Source of the DNA: Trichostrongylus colubriformis
Taxonomy: Eukaryota; Nematoda; Chromadorea; Rhabditida; Trichostrongylidae
Direction: 5' to 3'
DNA length: 64,000 bases
Assembly: GCA_963978905.1 (NCBI GenBank)
Contig: OZ022257.1
Span: 33,989,685 to 34,053,684, forward strand
Under the pieces are notes generated by a model that saw nothing but the letters and a program-made list of their open reading frames with translations, had not been told where the DNA came from and searched no databases. Below, in pieces: positions 46,601-53,556 of the stretch; position 1 is the first letter of the stretch; each line of letters opens with the position of its first letter. A program made the translations under genes and the position numbers.

Positions 46601-48948
46601 CTAAGACTTTTTATGGCTCTCTGGTCGGCTTCAAATCTGAGAACAGATATATCGTTCCAGTTCTGATCAAAATCGTTATAAATTACTTGATACATGCAAA
46701 AAGTTACAAGCATAAAAGTGAGGTGACTTCCGAACCAAACGCCATCACTATAAAGAAAATGACGAATCTGAAAAGGAACAGATGGGGAACACTTCTAGTA
46801 CATCAAACACGAACATCGAACATTGAAACGGGAAGGAAAGGAACAGACGAAGGGGAGACGACAAAGAGACAAGAAACAAGTGCCATAATAATCTGTTTGA
46901 GCTACTACAATCTACATAATGACGTAACTCAATTTTTAATTCACTAAGGGATCCCGGTATGGGCACCTCTCGCTCTTTTTGATTGTACTCGGAAGCTGCT
47001 CATAAGGAGAAAAAGCAGCCAACACTTTGGTCGATCGATGGAGCATAATTCTGAGTCTGGGATCTTTGATCGAGTAGAGATTTGAACAAAGGAATTCATT
47101 TTTCGAGATTGACTAATCCATGTAAAATTTTGTTAGGCAGTAAAAGGTCATCTCCTCCTCTCCTCAGGCAGAGCGTATCGAGATTGGGGCATTTCGTATG
47201 AACACTTTGTTCGGGAAGCTGCTTCGTGCACCATCTATCCTTTAAATTAAGCAAGTTTTGGTTAAAGAATAGATGCAAGCAGCATACTCAAGCAAAGCAA
47301 ACTTGTTTGAACACCCAGATCGCTCGTATACGCCTACCATACTAATGTCGTTGGGATGTGCTGATGACATGACAATTTTGGGATGATCGTACTGATCAAC
47401 TGCACTGTTGCACAGTTGCAGAAATCCATAGATACTGTAACGCAGTGGTCTTCACTTTGTGAACTTCCACCTTTTGCTGCTTAATGAAAAAGTGTTAATT
47501 TCGGGCAAAGTAATCCTCATTCAAATTATCACTTTCTGGAATTCTTCTTGGACAGCTCAATTCTATAAGAGGTCCAGGATTTCCTGTCGAAACGGATCTT
47601 TCATTTGGCGAGCATTAACGATGTTTACTTTGGAGCTTATTACTTATTAGAGCTTACTTATTACTACTCATTATTACTTAATCTTTTGTTTAAAACTCTG
47701 TGCTGACCCTTCATCACCTATCCACGTTTACGAAATACATGTTCATTCTATGTTCTGGGTGCGTCTAAGGATACAATGTGTGGCAAAATTTAGAATATGA
47801 AAATTGAAAAAAAATTGGTGAAAGGCGCACTGTAACTTTGCCACGTTACCTGTGACGCCAGTTGACAGGCGCTCTATCTTATGACCCACTCATGTTTCAT
47901 CTGATGGTGAAGCAAGGAGTAGCATTTTTGCTCATTTTTCTTCTGCTTTATTTTTCCCCGTCTGCTTTCTTCTCCACCGCAGGAGCTTGATGCAACCCAA
48001 ACTCATTAGCAGGAGCGCTACCGTGCCAATACACTTCTCACCTGCAGTTATTTCCACAAGCAAGCGCGTTATTTGAATGCGTATCACGAGTACGTACCAC
48101 AGGCAAGCATGAGGAGCAGACCCCAGTCATAAGCCGTCATACGATTAAATGAGGGTAATCTTCTAGATTCTCTACTTGACTGACGTCCTTATGACCTTCA
48201 GAATCAAGAAAAATCTCAGACGTATTGGCATTATGACATGTTATATTAAAGCGCGGTACTCCATACGCGTAATATACAACGACATACTAGTACCTATACC
48301 GCAAAAAATTCTCGAGTGATCTCTGAAACGGGGCTCGTCCATGAGTGTCTGCAACAATCTAATTGAAAGAGCAGGCTGAGATAATCAAGGCATTCAGTGA
48401 AGGAAATGAATGGCGTCGCCGTCATACTTCATAGGAGAAACACTTGTATTGTCAGGAAATAAATTATGGGATCGTGTATGTCCTCATATGCTCCATGTAC
48501 GCGACTTCCTTGAAAGCACATAGTACCGAAGGCCACTCCTTTCAACTCCAGGGACTCGTTAAGAAATCCACTCCTCGAAATAAAGGTCAAGACATCATTT
48601 ACATTTTTTGTTTAGGTATCCCCTTTACATCATCAATTCTATCGATTACTTTTTACCGAAGTTCTCAATCGCTGGCTTGACATTGTGGGCTGTGGTGCTG
48701 TCTCATGTGAGCTGTGCTTTGAATCCACTCATTTATGCCTACGGTATGCCTGGCTTCAAAAAGGTACAACTCTCTGTTGTTATCGCAACTGGAACTTTCA
48801 TAACGATATGCCGTGTTTTCAGGCTCTCCGTGAATTCTTCAACATAAGTACGGATCAGAACAATACGGGTGTTAATTATTCGTGTTATATGAGATCTATA
48901 GAACAAACCAAAAGCATTTATAATCTATCAGAGCGGATGCGGAGGTAA
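22607..48948 (+). CDS. Adenosine-receptor-like GPCR, seven exons, 343 residues
   Basis: Exons: 22607-22766, 22837-23020, 32432-32572, 42851-43019, 43305-43408, 48616-48763, 48823-48948. All junctions are GT-AG and all phases agree. The protein is a class A receptor, about the length of human adenosine receptors. TM1 holds N22, TM2 D50 (SLALTDFLAG), TM3 C76 and the DRY variant D100-K101-Y102. TM4 holds W138 and extracellular loop 2 C174. TM5 holds P197, TM6 CWYPLYIIN (W253, P255, N260) and TM7 VVLSHVSCALNPLIYAY (S282, H283, N289-P290). Helix 8 FKKALREFF is followed by a 34-residue tail. Known adenosine-binding positions are kept: Phe after the loop-2 Cys (F176), N6.55 (N260), and S7.42/H7.43 (S282, H283). 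H6.52 is Tyr (Y257), and the loop-2 Glu is Thr (T177). The start at 22607 is chosen because VYAVAEL aligns with the N-terminus of adenosine receptors; an in-frame ATG at 22520 would add 29 residues. It probably senses extracellular adenosine or a related ligand and signals through G proteins. Exon 3 is the least certain, because its acceptor has a poor pyrimidine tract. Confidence 0.87.
23661..23806. repeat. Fold-back MITE in receptor intron 2
   Basis: TGCTGATTTTCGCCGCAGTC at 23661 and the following bases to GTGGGCAAAAG are matched in reverse complement by 23743-23806 (ending GACTGTGGCAAAAATCAGCA). The arms are about 58-65 bp with a short loop. No coding capacity. Confidence 0.75.
23807..28126. 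other. Receptor intron 2, unexplained part
   Basis: About 4.3 kb of intron. A 77-codon frame at 24839-25072 has a coding-like tail (TTLPGITARYDYVKGEKPKS) followed directly by a donor-like GTAAGT, but no family is recognised and it matches nothing expected of the receptor. The rest holds nothing identified. Confidence 0.4.
28128..28200 (+). other. tRNA-like sequence (decayed tRNA or tRNA-derived SINE head)
   Basis: It contains a D-arm-like GGTTAGAGCGCAG, an anticodon-loop-like GAGTCATAG (possible CAT) and a good B box GGGTTCGAATT at 28183-28193. The acceptor stem does not pair convincingly and no CCA-proximal structure is evident, so an active tRNA gene is unlikely. It lies in receptor intron 2. 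Confidence 0.35.
28327..28431 (+). repeat. Tandem duplication, unit 52-53 bp, two copies
   Basis: GTGAATTTCTTGTTATATAC begins at 28327 and again at 28379. The units differ by a few substitutions and one base of length, which indicates a fairly recent local duplication. Confidence 0.85.
29513..30189. mobile_element. Fold-back mariner end: 0.68-kb near-perfect palindrome
   Basis: The left arm (29513-29828) and right arm (29853-30189) are inverted copies of one another along almost their whole length. The termini TTAGGTTGATCGGAAAGTTT and the complement of TTAGGCTGATCGAAAGTTTT are flanked by TA (29511-29512, 30190-30191). Each arm is the 3' end of a mariner: on -, the left arm encodes LEELGRDTVPHAPYSPD then TAPSDYHLSRPLEDFLAKK, the third-aspartate region of a mariner transposase. 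The rest of the transposase is missing. It lies in receptor intron 2. Confidence 0.9.
30192..31252. other. Receptor intron 2, unexplained part
   Basis: About 1 kb without recognised repeats or coding signal. Confidence 0.4.
31262..31597. mobile_element. GC-rich nonautonomous element, copy 3, with 9-bp target duplication
   Basis: 336 bp. The ends GGGTGAGGCTACT and AGTAGCCTCACC are inverted. GTTTTCTGC is duplicated at 31253-31261 and 31598-31606. Subterminal AAAAAATCG is followed by CG-rich sequence on both sides. It contains about four tandem units of 23-27 bp around CACCCATGCCAC (31403-31500), more than the other copies. It lies in receptor intron 2. Confidence 0.87.
32127..32249. mobile_element. 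TA-flanked MITE (CAGTCCA ends), copy 2
   Basis: 123 bp, ends CAGTCCAGTTCCCGGAGGCT and complement, TA at 32125-32126 and 32250-32251. It is the shortest copy: it lacks the internal duplication of copy 1. It lies 182 bp upstream of receptor exon 3. Confidence 0.87.
32797..33358. mobile_element. MITE, TTTAAAGACATCATTAGGGG-end family
   Basis: The left end TTTTAAAGACATCATTAGGG and the right end CCCTAATGATGCCTTTAAG are inverted. The total is 0.56 kb. It is related to 14638-15326 by the subterminal GGGGTAATG-GG block. It starts about 225 bp after receptor exon 3. Open frames inside are chance. Confidence 0.78.
33430..33770 (+). repeat. Dispersed repeat unit related to the 13.2-kb tandem array
   Basis: It shares CCTCTTTCATGA, TTCGGTCTGAAAGC-like, CATTTCAGTGC, CTTGTCCC-ATCTCCA, GTGACAG and a GACGGACGGACGAAGCGTTT end in the same order as a unit of the array at 13185-13865. 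Confidence 0.65.
33771..35561. other. Receptor intron 3, unexplained part
   Basis: About 1.8 kb. The only recognised item is a lone end of the AAAGGCACATTCC-type MITE near 35233. No coding signal. Confidence 0.4.
35562..36099. mobile_element. MITE, TTTAAAGGCAGCATTAGG-end family, copy 2
   Basis: Starts TTTAAAGGCAGCATTAGGGG and ends CTAATGCTGTCTTTAA. Collinear with 9587-10100 over its length. No transposase. Confidence 0.8.
36100..37730. other. Receptor intron 3, unexplained part
   Basis: Nothing recognised except a 13-base G run at 37491-37503. A 149-codon frame on - (36758-37207) has no recognisable family. Confidence 0.35.
37733..38619. mobile_element. Mariner-like nonautonomous element, copy 1
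   Basis: The ends TCAGGTTGTAAGGAAAGTTC and the complement of TTAGGTTGCAAGGAATGTTT continue into CTGGCCGGTTTTT / TGGCCGGTTTTT. TA flanks lie at 37731-37732 and 38620-38621. A second copy, inverted, lies at about 51890-53203. I could not read a transposase in it. Confidence 0.8.
38744..39243. mobile_element. Tc1-like nonautonomous element (500 bp)
   Basis: The ends CAGTAGCGCTCAAAAGTATT and AATACTTTGAGCGCTACTG are inverted, continuing to CGGCCAAACAC / CATTTGGCCG. TA lies at 38742-38743; the right flank reads TG, probably a mutated TA. Termini of the CAGTNGCGCTCAAAAGTATT type are known for Tc1-like elements. No intact transposase. Confidence 0.82.
39244..40517. other. Receptor intron 3, unexplained part
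   Basis: A 75-codon frame at 40157-40384 (ALAYKSESSGPAYVAVPYFV) looks somewhat coding-like but matches no family I know. Otherwise nothing. Confidence 0.35.
40518..40712. mobile_element. Palindromic MITE, TTAAAGGCATATTCC ends
   Basis: Nearly perfect inverted repeat of about 85-bp arms. The left arm TTAAAGGCATATTCCGCGCT and onwards is matched by the right arm ending AGCGCGGAATATGCCTTTAA. The centre is a short spacer near 40610. The same terminal motif is found at 52388-52794 and, alone, near 35233. Confidence 0.87.
41110..42840 (+). pseudogene. LINE reverse transcriptase fragment, interrupted by a transposon
   Basis: Decayed RTE/BovB-like reverse transcriptase on +. Readable pieces are IGFSCGLPTRDHVM (GF-GFSTIDHI region), CIDYQKSFDTVEFDKYY (catalytic FVDYEKAFDSVE), INIQRVVRQRGPLFSLLF (GVRQGDPLSP) and DADNVFLCSS (FADDIVL), with several stops and frame changes. 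A 905-bp transposon splits it at 41691. Joining the flanks across a single TA restores an open reading across the gap (LIGAT then RMTRLKVSASKTE). It appears to run to within about ten bases of receptor exon 4. Confidence 0.8.
41693..42597 (-). mobile_element. Tc1/mariner-superfamily element inside the LINE fragment (905 bp)
   Basis: The ends CAGGGTGCCCCAAAATTACG and the complement of CAGGGTGCGCCAAAATTACG are flanked by TA at 41691-41692 and 42598-42599. On -, a broken transposase is readable: DIVFSNEKFFTMESTFKWQN near 42380, then WPSSISDLNPMDHSVWSY near 42010, and RTKGGHFGL at the end. These are the DE-x-F and PDLNPLDYSVW catalytic regions of IS630/Tc1/mariner enzymes. Frameshifts make it inactive, and its N-terminal third is missing. 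Confidence 0.9.
44102..45171. mobile_element. TIR DNA transposon derivative with long ends and TTA duplication (1.07 kb)
   Basis: The terminal repeats are about 180 bp with roughly 85-90% identity by eye. They start CTAGGGAAGGTA and share CGATAGAGCT-CGAACG and AAATTGCTAAATGGCATTC, then GCGAGTTACGAGGGGTCAAA. TTA flanks lie at 44099-44101 and 45172-45174, as expected for PIF/Harbinger-type insertion. No transposase. It lies in receptor intron 5. Confidence 0.8.
44320..44393 (+). other. tRNA-like pol III unit inside the TIR element
   Basis: A box TGGCTCAGTGG at 44321-44331 fits the consensus well. The B-box-like GGTTTGCTTCC is at 44364-44374, and a T run (44388-44393) could end transcription. 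The acceptor arms do not pair, so it is a tRNA-derived sequence (SINE-like) rather than a tRNA gene. Confidence 0.45.
45208..45931. mobile_element. TA-flanked TIR element, CTGTGGGTGCCAAAAAG ends (724 bp)
   Basis: The left end CTGTGGGTGCCAAAAAGTAA and the right end TTACTTTTTTGGCACCCCCTG are inverted. TA lies at 45206-45207 and 45932-45933. No readable transposase. A further lone end of the same kind (CAGGGGGTGCCAAAAAAAGT) is at 46072. Confidence 0.8.
46072..46150. repeat. Solo terminus of the GGGGGTGCCAAAAA family with adjacent hairpin
   Basis: TA at 46070-46071, then CAGGGGGTGCCAAAAAAAGT. A hairpin follows (CATTGGTTGTAT ... ATACAACCAATG, about 46099-46147). No partner end was identified with certainty. 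Confidence 0.55.
46151..48615. other. Receptor intron 5, unexplained part
   Basis: About 2.5 kb of AT-rich intron with no recognised element or coding signal. Confidence 0.4.
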
Positions 48949-49761
48949 TCTAAACGATGACTTTATTGTTGGGAGAGTAGACGTTACCAACACTAAAGAA
49001 TTGAATAACTGATGCTGCAGGCATCCTTGATGGCAGTGAGTGCGATAATACATGCCTAGAAAGTGGGAAGTGTATTCTCTATAAGATCTCACGGGTTTGG
49101 CCAGACGTTGTGTGAGCGGCTTCGGCCGAAATGGGCGCGCTTGAGGTTTCTTCACAAGGGCCTACTCAAGTCGGTCTGCACCTTTTCATCCAGCCTGCTC
49201 TTACTTGTCGACTCATGCGCAGCCCATGACCGCAACACTGATTCGCATGATTCGGACCAATGCATCCATGGGAGAGAGCATAGGGTTCCACTTCTTGGGT
49301 TTTCTGACCATTGCCTTCAGTTTTTTTTAATTACTGTCTTATTACAAATACATCTATTTCACCTCACATGGGTGACCAAACAACCACCTGCTGGTTTTAG
49401 AAGCCACATGACCCACGACCGTAGCAAAGCAGCAAACGTTCTTTTCAAAAATGACGTTTTAAAAAAAGATGATTTCTACCGTACGCTTCCACAATTTCCA
49501 TCACTTTCACTGGCAAACTACAGATATACCAAAGGATTTTCAATGTACGTCTACTGAATGTAATAGTTGTGCGATAGTGAACCTGATTAGAACTGTTACC
49601 ATCAACCAAAGAACTGGTGTATTCGCTTATCGCTACGAAAATCCAGGGCAAATTTTATGAGTCAAATCGGGAAATGATATCGTGCAAGCTCAAAGAGACA
49701 ACCAAACAAGAATTCTTTGGATGGGCACAATCTTTACATAGTTATGTTCAGAAAGATAAAC

Positions 49762-49767
49762 AATAAA
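49762..49767 (+). promoter_or_regulatory. Possible polyadenylation signal of the receptor gene
   Basis: AATAAA about 0.8 kb after the receptor stop codon. Nearer canonical AATAAA signals were not noticed. The distance is long for a nematode 3' UTR, so assignment is weak. Confidence 0.25.
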
Positions 49768-49849
49768 AGATAAAGAAAAGATTTCGGCGTGAATCAATCC
49801 CTTCTGTGGGGTGCACCGCGCATCCCAGTTCTGTTGGGAATCGTGGTGG

Positions 49850-50080
49850 GAGGTGAATGCGATTTGGCCTATAAAATGACTTGTGGGGGTCAGCCAATGT
49901 ACAAGTCAGTGCTTTTATCCTCGTAGGAGAGTCTGGTGTAATTCACCTGTCCGGGAGGGATGGAAGTCTCGTTTTGACTGAGGGGCATTGATGAGAGATT
50001 TGATCCCGCGCCACCTGTCACTACACAACTTCCGCCCTAGAAAGACAATATGATGTTCGAATCTCAGAACAGTCAAATGC
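49850..50080. repeat. Probable dispersed repeat fragment
   Basis: The stretch around AAGTCAGTGCTTTTATCCTC and GAGAGTCTGGTGTAATTCAC resembles a repeat block I associate with strongylid non-LTR elements. No second copy is in this window, so this rests on memory. Confidence 0.25.
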
Positions 50081-51889
50081 TCCACTAAATATGTACTAGT
50101 CGTGACACCGTATACCTACAATCGCTCGTTGCAGGTGTCCATCAGAAACTATGCGGAAGGTATCGGCGCCCACGCCGATCATCAAGCGAAGTGTGAAAGA
50201 AAGGCGATCACGGAGGCTAACTATTGATGTCACCTGAGGGTAGGTAGTCATCAGGTTGCTCATGTGGGCGAGCTCCTCACTACACCCTCCTCGCATTGGG
50301 CTCTTTCTATGAGATTTCACTTCTTTCTATGAGATTTCACTCTTTCCATTTACAGAGTGTCAAGAGAAGCACAGTTTTGTTACCATAGTAAGAGAACTGA
50401 TGTTGTATGAGGCTTTCACTTGCATTTGTTCGCTACTTTAATTTGGAAACGACGGTTGTTATCTTTCGACGGGCTAATTTTGTATCATATCGGCCTGAGA
50501 GCAGCTTTTACTGAGCGCTTTTCATAATCAAAGAAATTATTTTTTGCTCCAACTAATCGATGTCGCCTTTTTATCAGCTCTGTCTTATGCAATGATTTTG
50601 TTCGGTTGTCAGAACTGGTCTTTTAACGAGTGTTCCATGTGAACTGTTATTGATCTCGACTTTTAAGGAGTGATACTCGAGATTTCTTTTGTTTTTGAGA
50701 TCACCCAATGAGCTGTAACGGAGCAGCAAAGAGAGCACCGCAGCGGCTCCTACTGCGCTTTCTTCAATATCTAGGATTTTTATTTCAGTTTTCGATTACT
50801 TTGATGTTGCTTTTCCACCACTATCACCACTGTCACAGCGATGGTACAGAAAATATAAATAAATCTCAGAAAAAAAATCTCAGATTCTGTGAATCTCATA
50901 TTTTTCGGAAACATCTTCGCTGTGATGCTGGTTTCGAAAAAGATCTAAGATACAACAGGGAAGATATTGTTTCTTATAAATTTGATGCTCATTCTCATCA
51001 AAGGAATACAAATGTCAAAGAACATTGTTTTCTTATTGAATTATGCATATGTCAGAAATGAATGCCAAAAATTAGGGGGGAAGCTAACAGCAAACACGAT
51101 TAAACAGTTTTTACTTTCTTTCAACCTGTTGCTGCTGTACTAGTAGCACTGCGGGACAGTACCGTCGCTCTATCATCAAGGTTTAATCTCGTGACATAGC
51201 AACAATCAGATAACTGAACATTACACGAGTTATGTATTCAGCAACTTAAATGGAGCAGGATAGGTAATTTGTATGCTCAGAAAAGGAAAAAAGGGAAAAG
51301 TTTGAGCCATAAATAAACCTTAAAACACTGTGACATAAAATTAGAAGCGAATCGTGGTGAAAGATGAGCTCCAATTATTTGAACACATAATTCATGTGGA
51401 GTGGCGCATGATGTAGTACGGAGGCCAAAAAGTGCTTGGGCGCGAAAATTTCATGCAAAGGTGGTTGCGCATTCAGCGTTATATTGGCTAAAATTTTAGA
51501 GCCACCGCCAACTTCTTGCAGCTCCCATTTATTACGAACACATGAAACACGCGATCGAAACACTGTCTCAAGAAGTTTGTTTCCTGAACAATGGTTAGAA
51601 ACGCTGTCAGTGCCAGGCGAGGATCCTTTGATTTCTGAGTTCAGCAATTGTTGAAAAAATTTCGCGGAAAGTCTTATGTCGAGTTGGGAAAGAGGATGAA
51701 CTTAAAAAGAAAATCTCCGAGAAATACTCAAAGTTCGTCGAAGTACTCTCAACAACCCATCTATACACAAAAATCCCATAGATAAGAGCGGTTTAATTTA
51801 ACGGTAAAATTCTTTAAAAATAAAATTCCTTAAAAAATTCTTAATTAGCATTGGCTTAAGTTCCTCTCCGGCAGCAGTCACTCCCTATG
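50081..51889. other. Non-coding stretch
   Basis: It holds a 117-codon frame on + at 50708-51061 with an N-terminal hydrophobic segment (YLGFLFQFSITLMLLF) then a His-rich run. No family is recognised and it has not been called as a gene. A short tandem (TCTATGAGATTTCACT twice) lies at 50307-50342. Confidence 0.35.
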
Positions 51890-53203
51890 CAACAGTAGAA
51901 TTAGATTTCTCATGGCCGGTTTTCGCAATTTCAATTTCGGGAGATCATAACTCGGCTCAGACTGCACCTTTTCTCACAGTATAGGCACCATTCGATTCGC
52001 TACGCTTTTGCCAACACTACGCATTCTTGCGTACCTCATTTTGCCAAAGGGCTGAAGATTTACATTGCGCGAAATGAAAAAAAAGGTCGTCTTCAAATCA
52101 CCATTCTTTCCGAGCTCACTGCTGCTGAAGAAGCTGTCCAAGCTGTCCAGATGTCTGGGAAAGTGGGGCATAGTTAGCGCTAGATCTGGTGAATGATAGA
52201 CGAGTTATGGCTTCAGCCTTCAACTGCTTCAATTACTGGGAGAAGATTTGTGGAAAATGCGCTTGCGCATAGCTGCTCTGAGGGGTCCCTCGGCACCCAT
52301 TTTTTTGGTTTTTCCAAATCAACGCTACTTGAGGTGGTTGATCAAGCTTGTTTGTTGAGGGCCAATACTTTTGTACATCCCCTGCAATTAAAGGCACATT
52401 CCACGATTATTGAAATATCACATCTCCTGCCGTGGATGAATAGTTCGACCCAAGCCACGTAGGCTGTACCTTTACCGAGGCGTTGATGTCAGTTAGTGGA
52501 GCGTGAGAGCCAAAGAATCTAGCGCAACAGCTCGGCCCCGCCTACCCCAGCCGGGGGTGTGCTGCAAGTGTTCCGGTGCCTAATGTGGGGTCAGGTCACT
52601 CAGTAGTGGGTTTACTTCACGAGACGATTGGTTTACTGCCTATTTCAAGATCCTGGCTAGTAGCTGGTCCGCCTATTTCAAAGATGAGAGTCGAAGAGTA
52701 AAGGCAGGTAAGGTACAGCCTACGTGGCTTCGGTCGAACTATCCATCCACGGCAGGAGATGTGATATCCTGATAATCCTGGAATTTGCCTTTAAGGACGC
52801 TCATCGCTTTCTGCCGTTTTAGTTATAGCGATTTGATCGATTGAAGCTTCGAGCAACTCAATCTCATTCCTGCACTTTTGAAACCAGGGATCAAGTGTTC
52901 CATCCATTGCTTCACCCCCCTCCTCTTACAGTATTCACATTTGTGGTTTCCTTTGCTGCGACTCAGCTAAACAAGAACTCGTCAAGTGAAGTCATCTAAA
53001 AAGTGCCAATTTCGCAGTACTTTAAAATGTCCCTAATAATTCGAAAACCTTGTGGCATTCCAATTAAAACATATATTTAGAAAGAGCAACCTTTTGTCTA
53101 TCTAAGGAGCACAATATGTCAGCTGATTCATGTTGACGCGCTCTGATATTTGAATTTATCTTGTGAACGCGAGAAACCGGCCAGAACTTTCCTTACAACC
53201 TAA
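51890..53203. mobile_element. Mariner-like nonautonomous element, copy 2 (inverted, with nested MITE)
   Basis: Inverted relative to 37733-38619 and collinear with it. The right end AAACCGGCCAGAACTTTCCT continues to ACAACCTAA with TA at 53204-53205. Near the left end GGCCGGTTTTCGCAATTTC (about 51915) matches the other copy, but the outermost bases are eroded. Subtracting the 0.41-kb MITE at 52388-52794 gives about 0.9 kb, equal to copy 1. Confidence 0.78.
52388..52794. mobile_element. MITE with AAAGGCACATTCC ends, nested in the mariner-like copy
   Basis: Inverted arms of about 90 bp. The left arm TTAAAGGCACATTCCACGAT is matched by the right arm ATCCTGGAATTTGCCTTTAA. Shared inner blocks are ATATCACATCTCCTGCCGTG and its complement, and AGCCACGTAGGCTGTACC. 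About 230 bp of unique centre. It interrupts the sequence collinear with copy 1 at 37733-38619, so it inserted later. Confidence 0.85.
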
Positions 53204-53556
53204 TAAAAAATAGCAATAGAAAAGTAAAGAGAACAGTAAGAATAAAGCTATAGTTGTAGGCTATTCTTGCGATAATCATGAGCACACAGCGCCAAAAAAA
53301 ACGTATACAAACGTCAATTTCATTTTCTAGCACAAACCGCTCTTATCCACGGGCCGCTCTTATCTATGGGATTTTAGGGTACTCAGCGATGTTTGGGACG
53401 ACAGGTGGGTCCCTAAAAAATAAAAGGCTATCAGGGGGTTTCCTAAAAATGAAAAAGTTCATTAGTCGACTCGCCGTACTGAGGAGTAGTAGTCATTATC
53501 GATAGACTTTACAGCACCAGTAATGGAGGAGAGCATCATCGTTGAAGTCTGACAAG

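Noticed and set aside
50708..51061. 117-codon frame on + with hydrophobic start and His-rich stretch
   Set aside because: Could be a small secreted or membrane protein, but low complexity and no family; chance frame is as likely.
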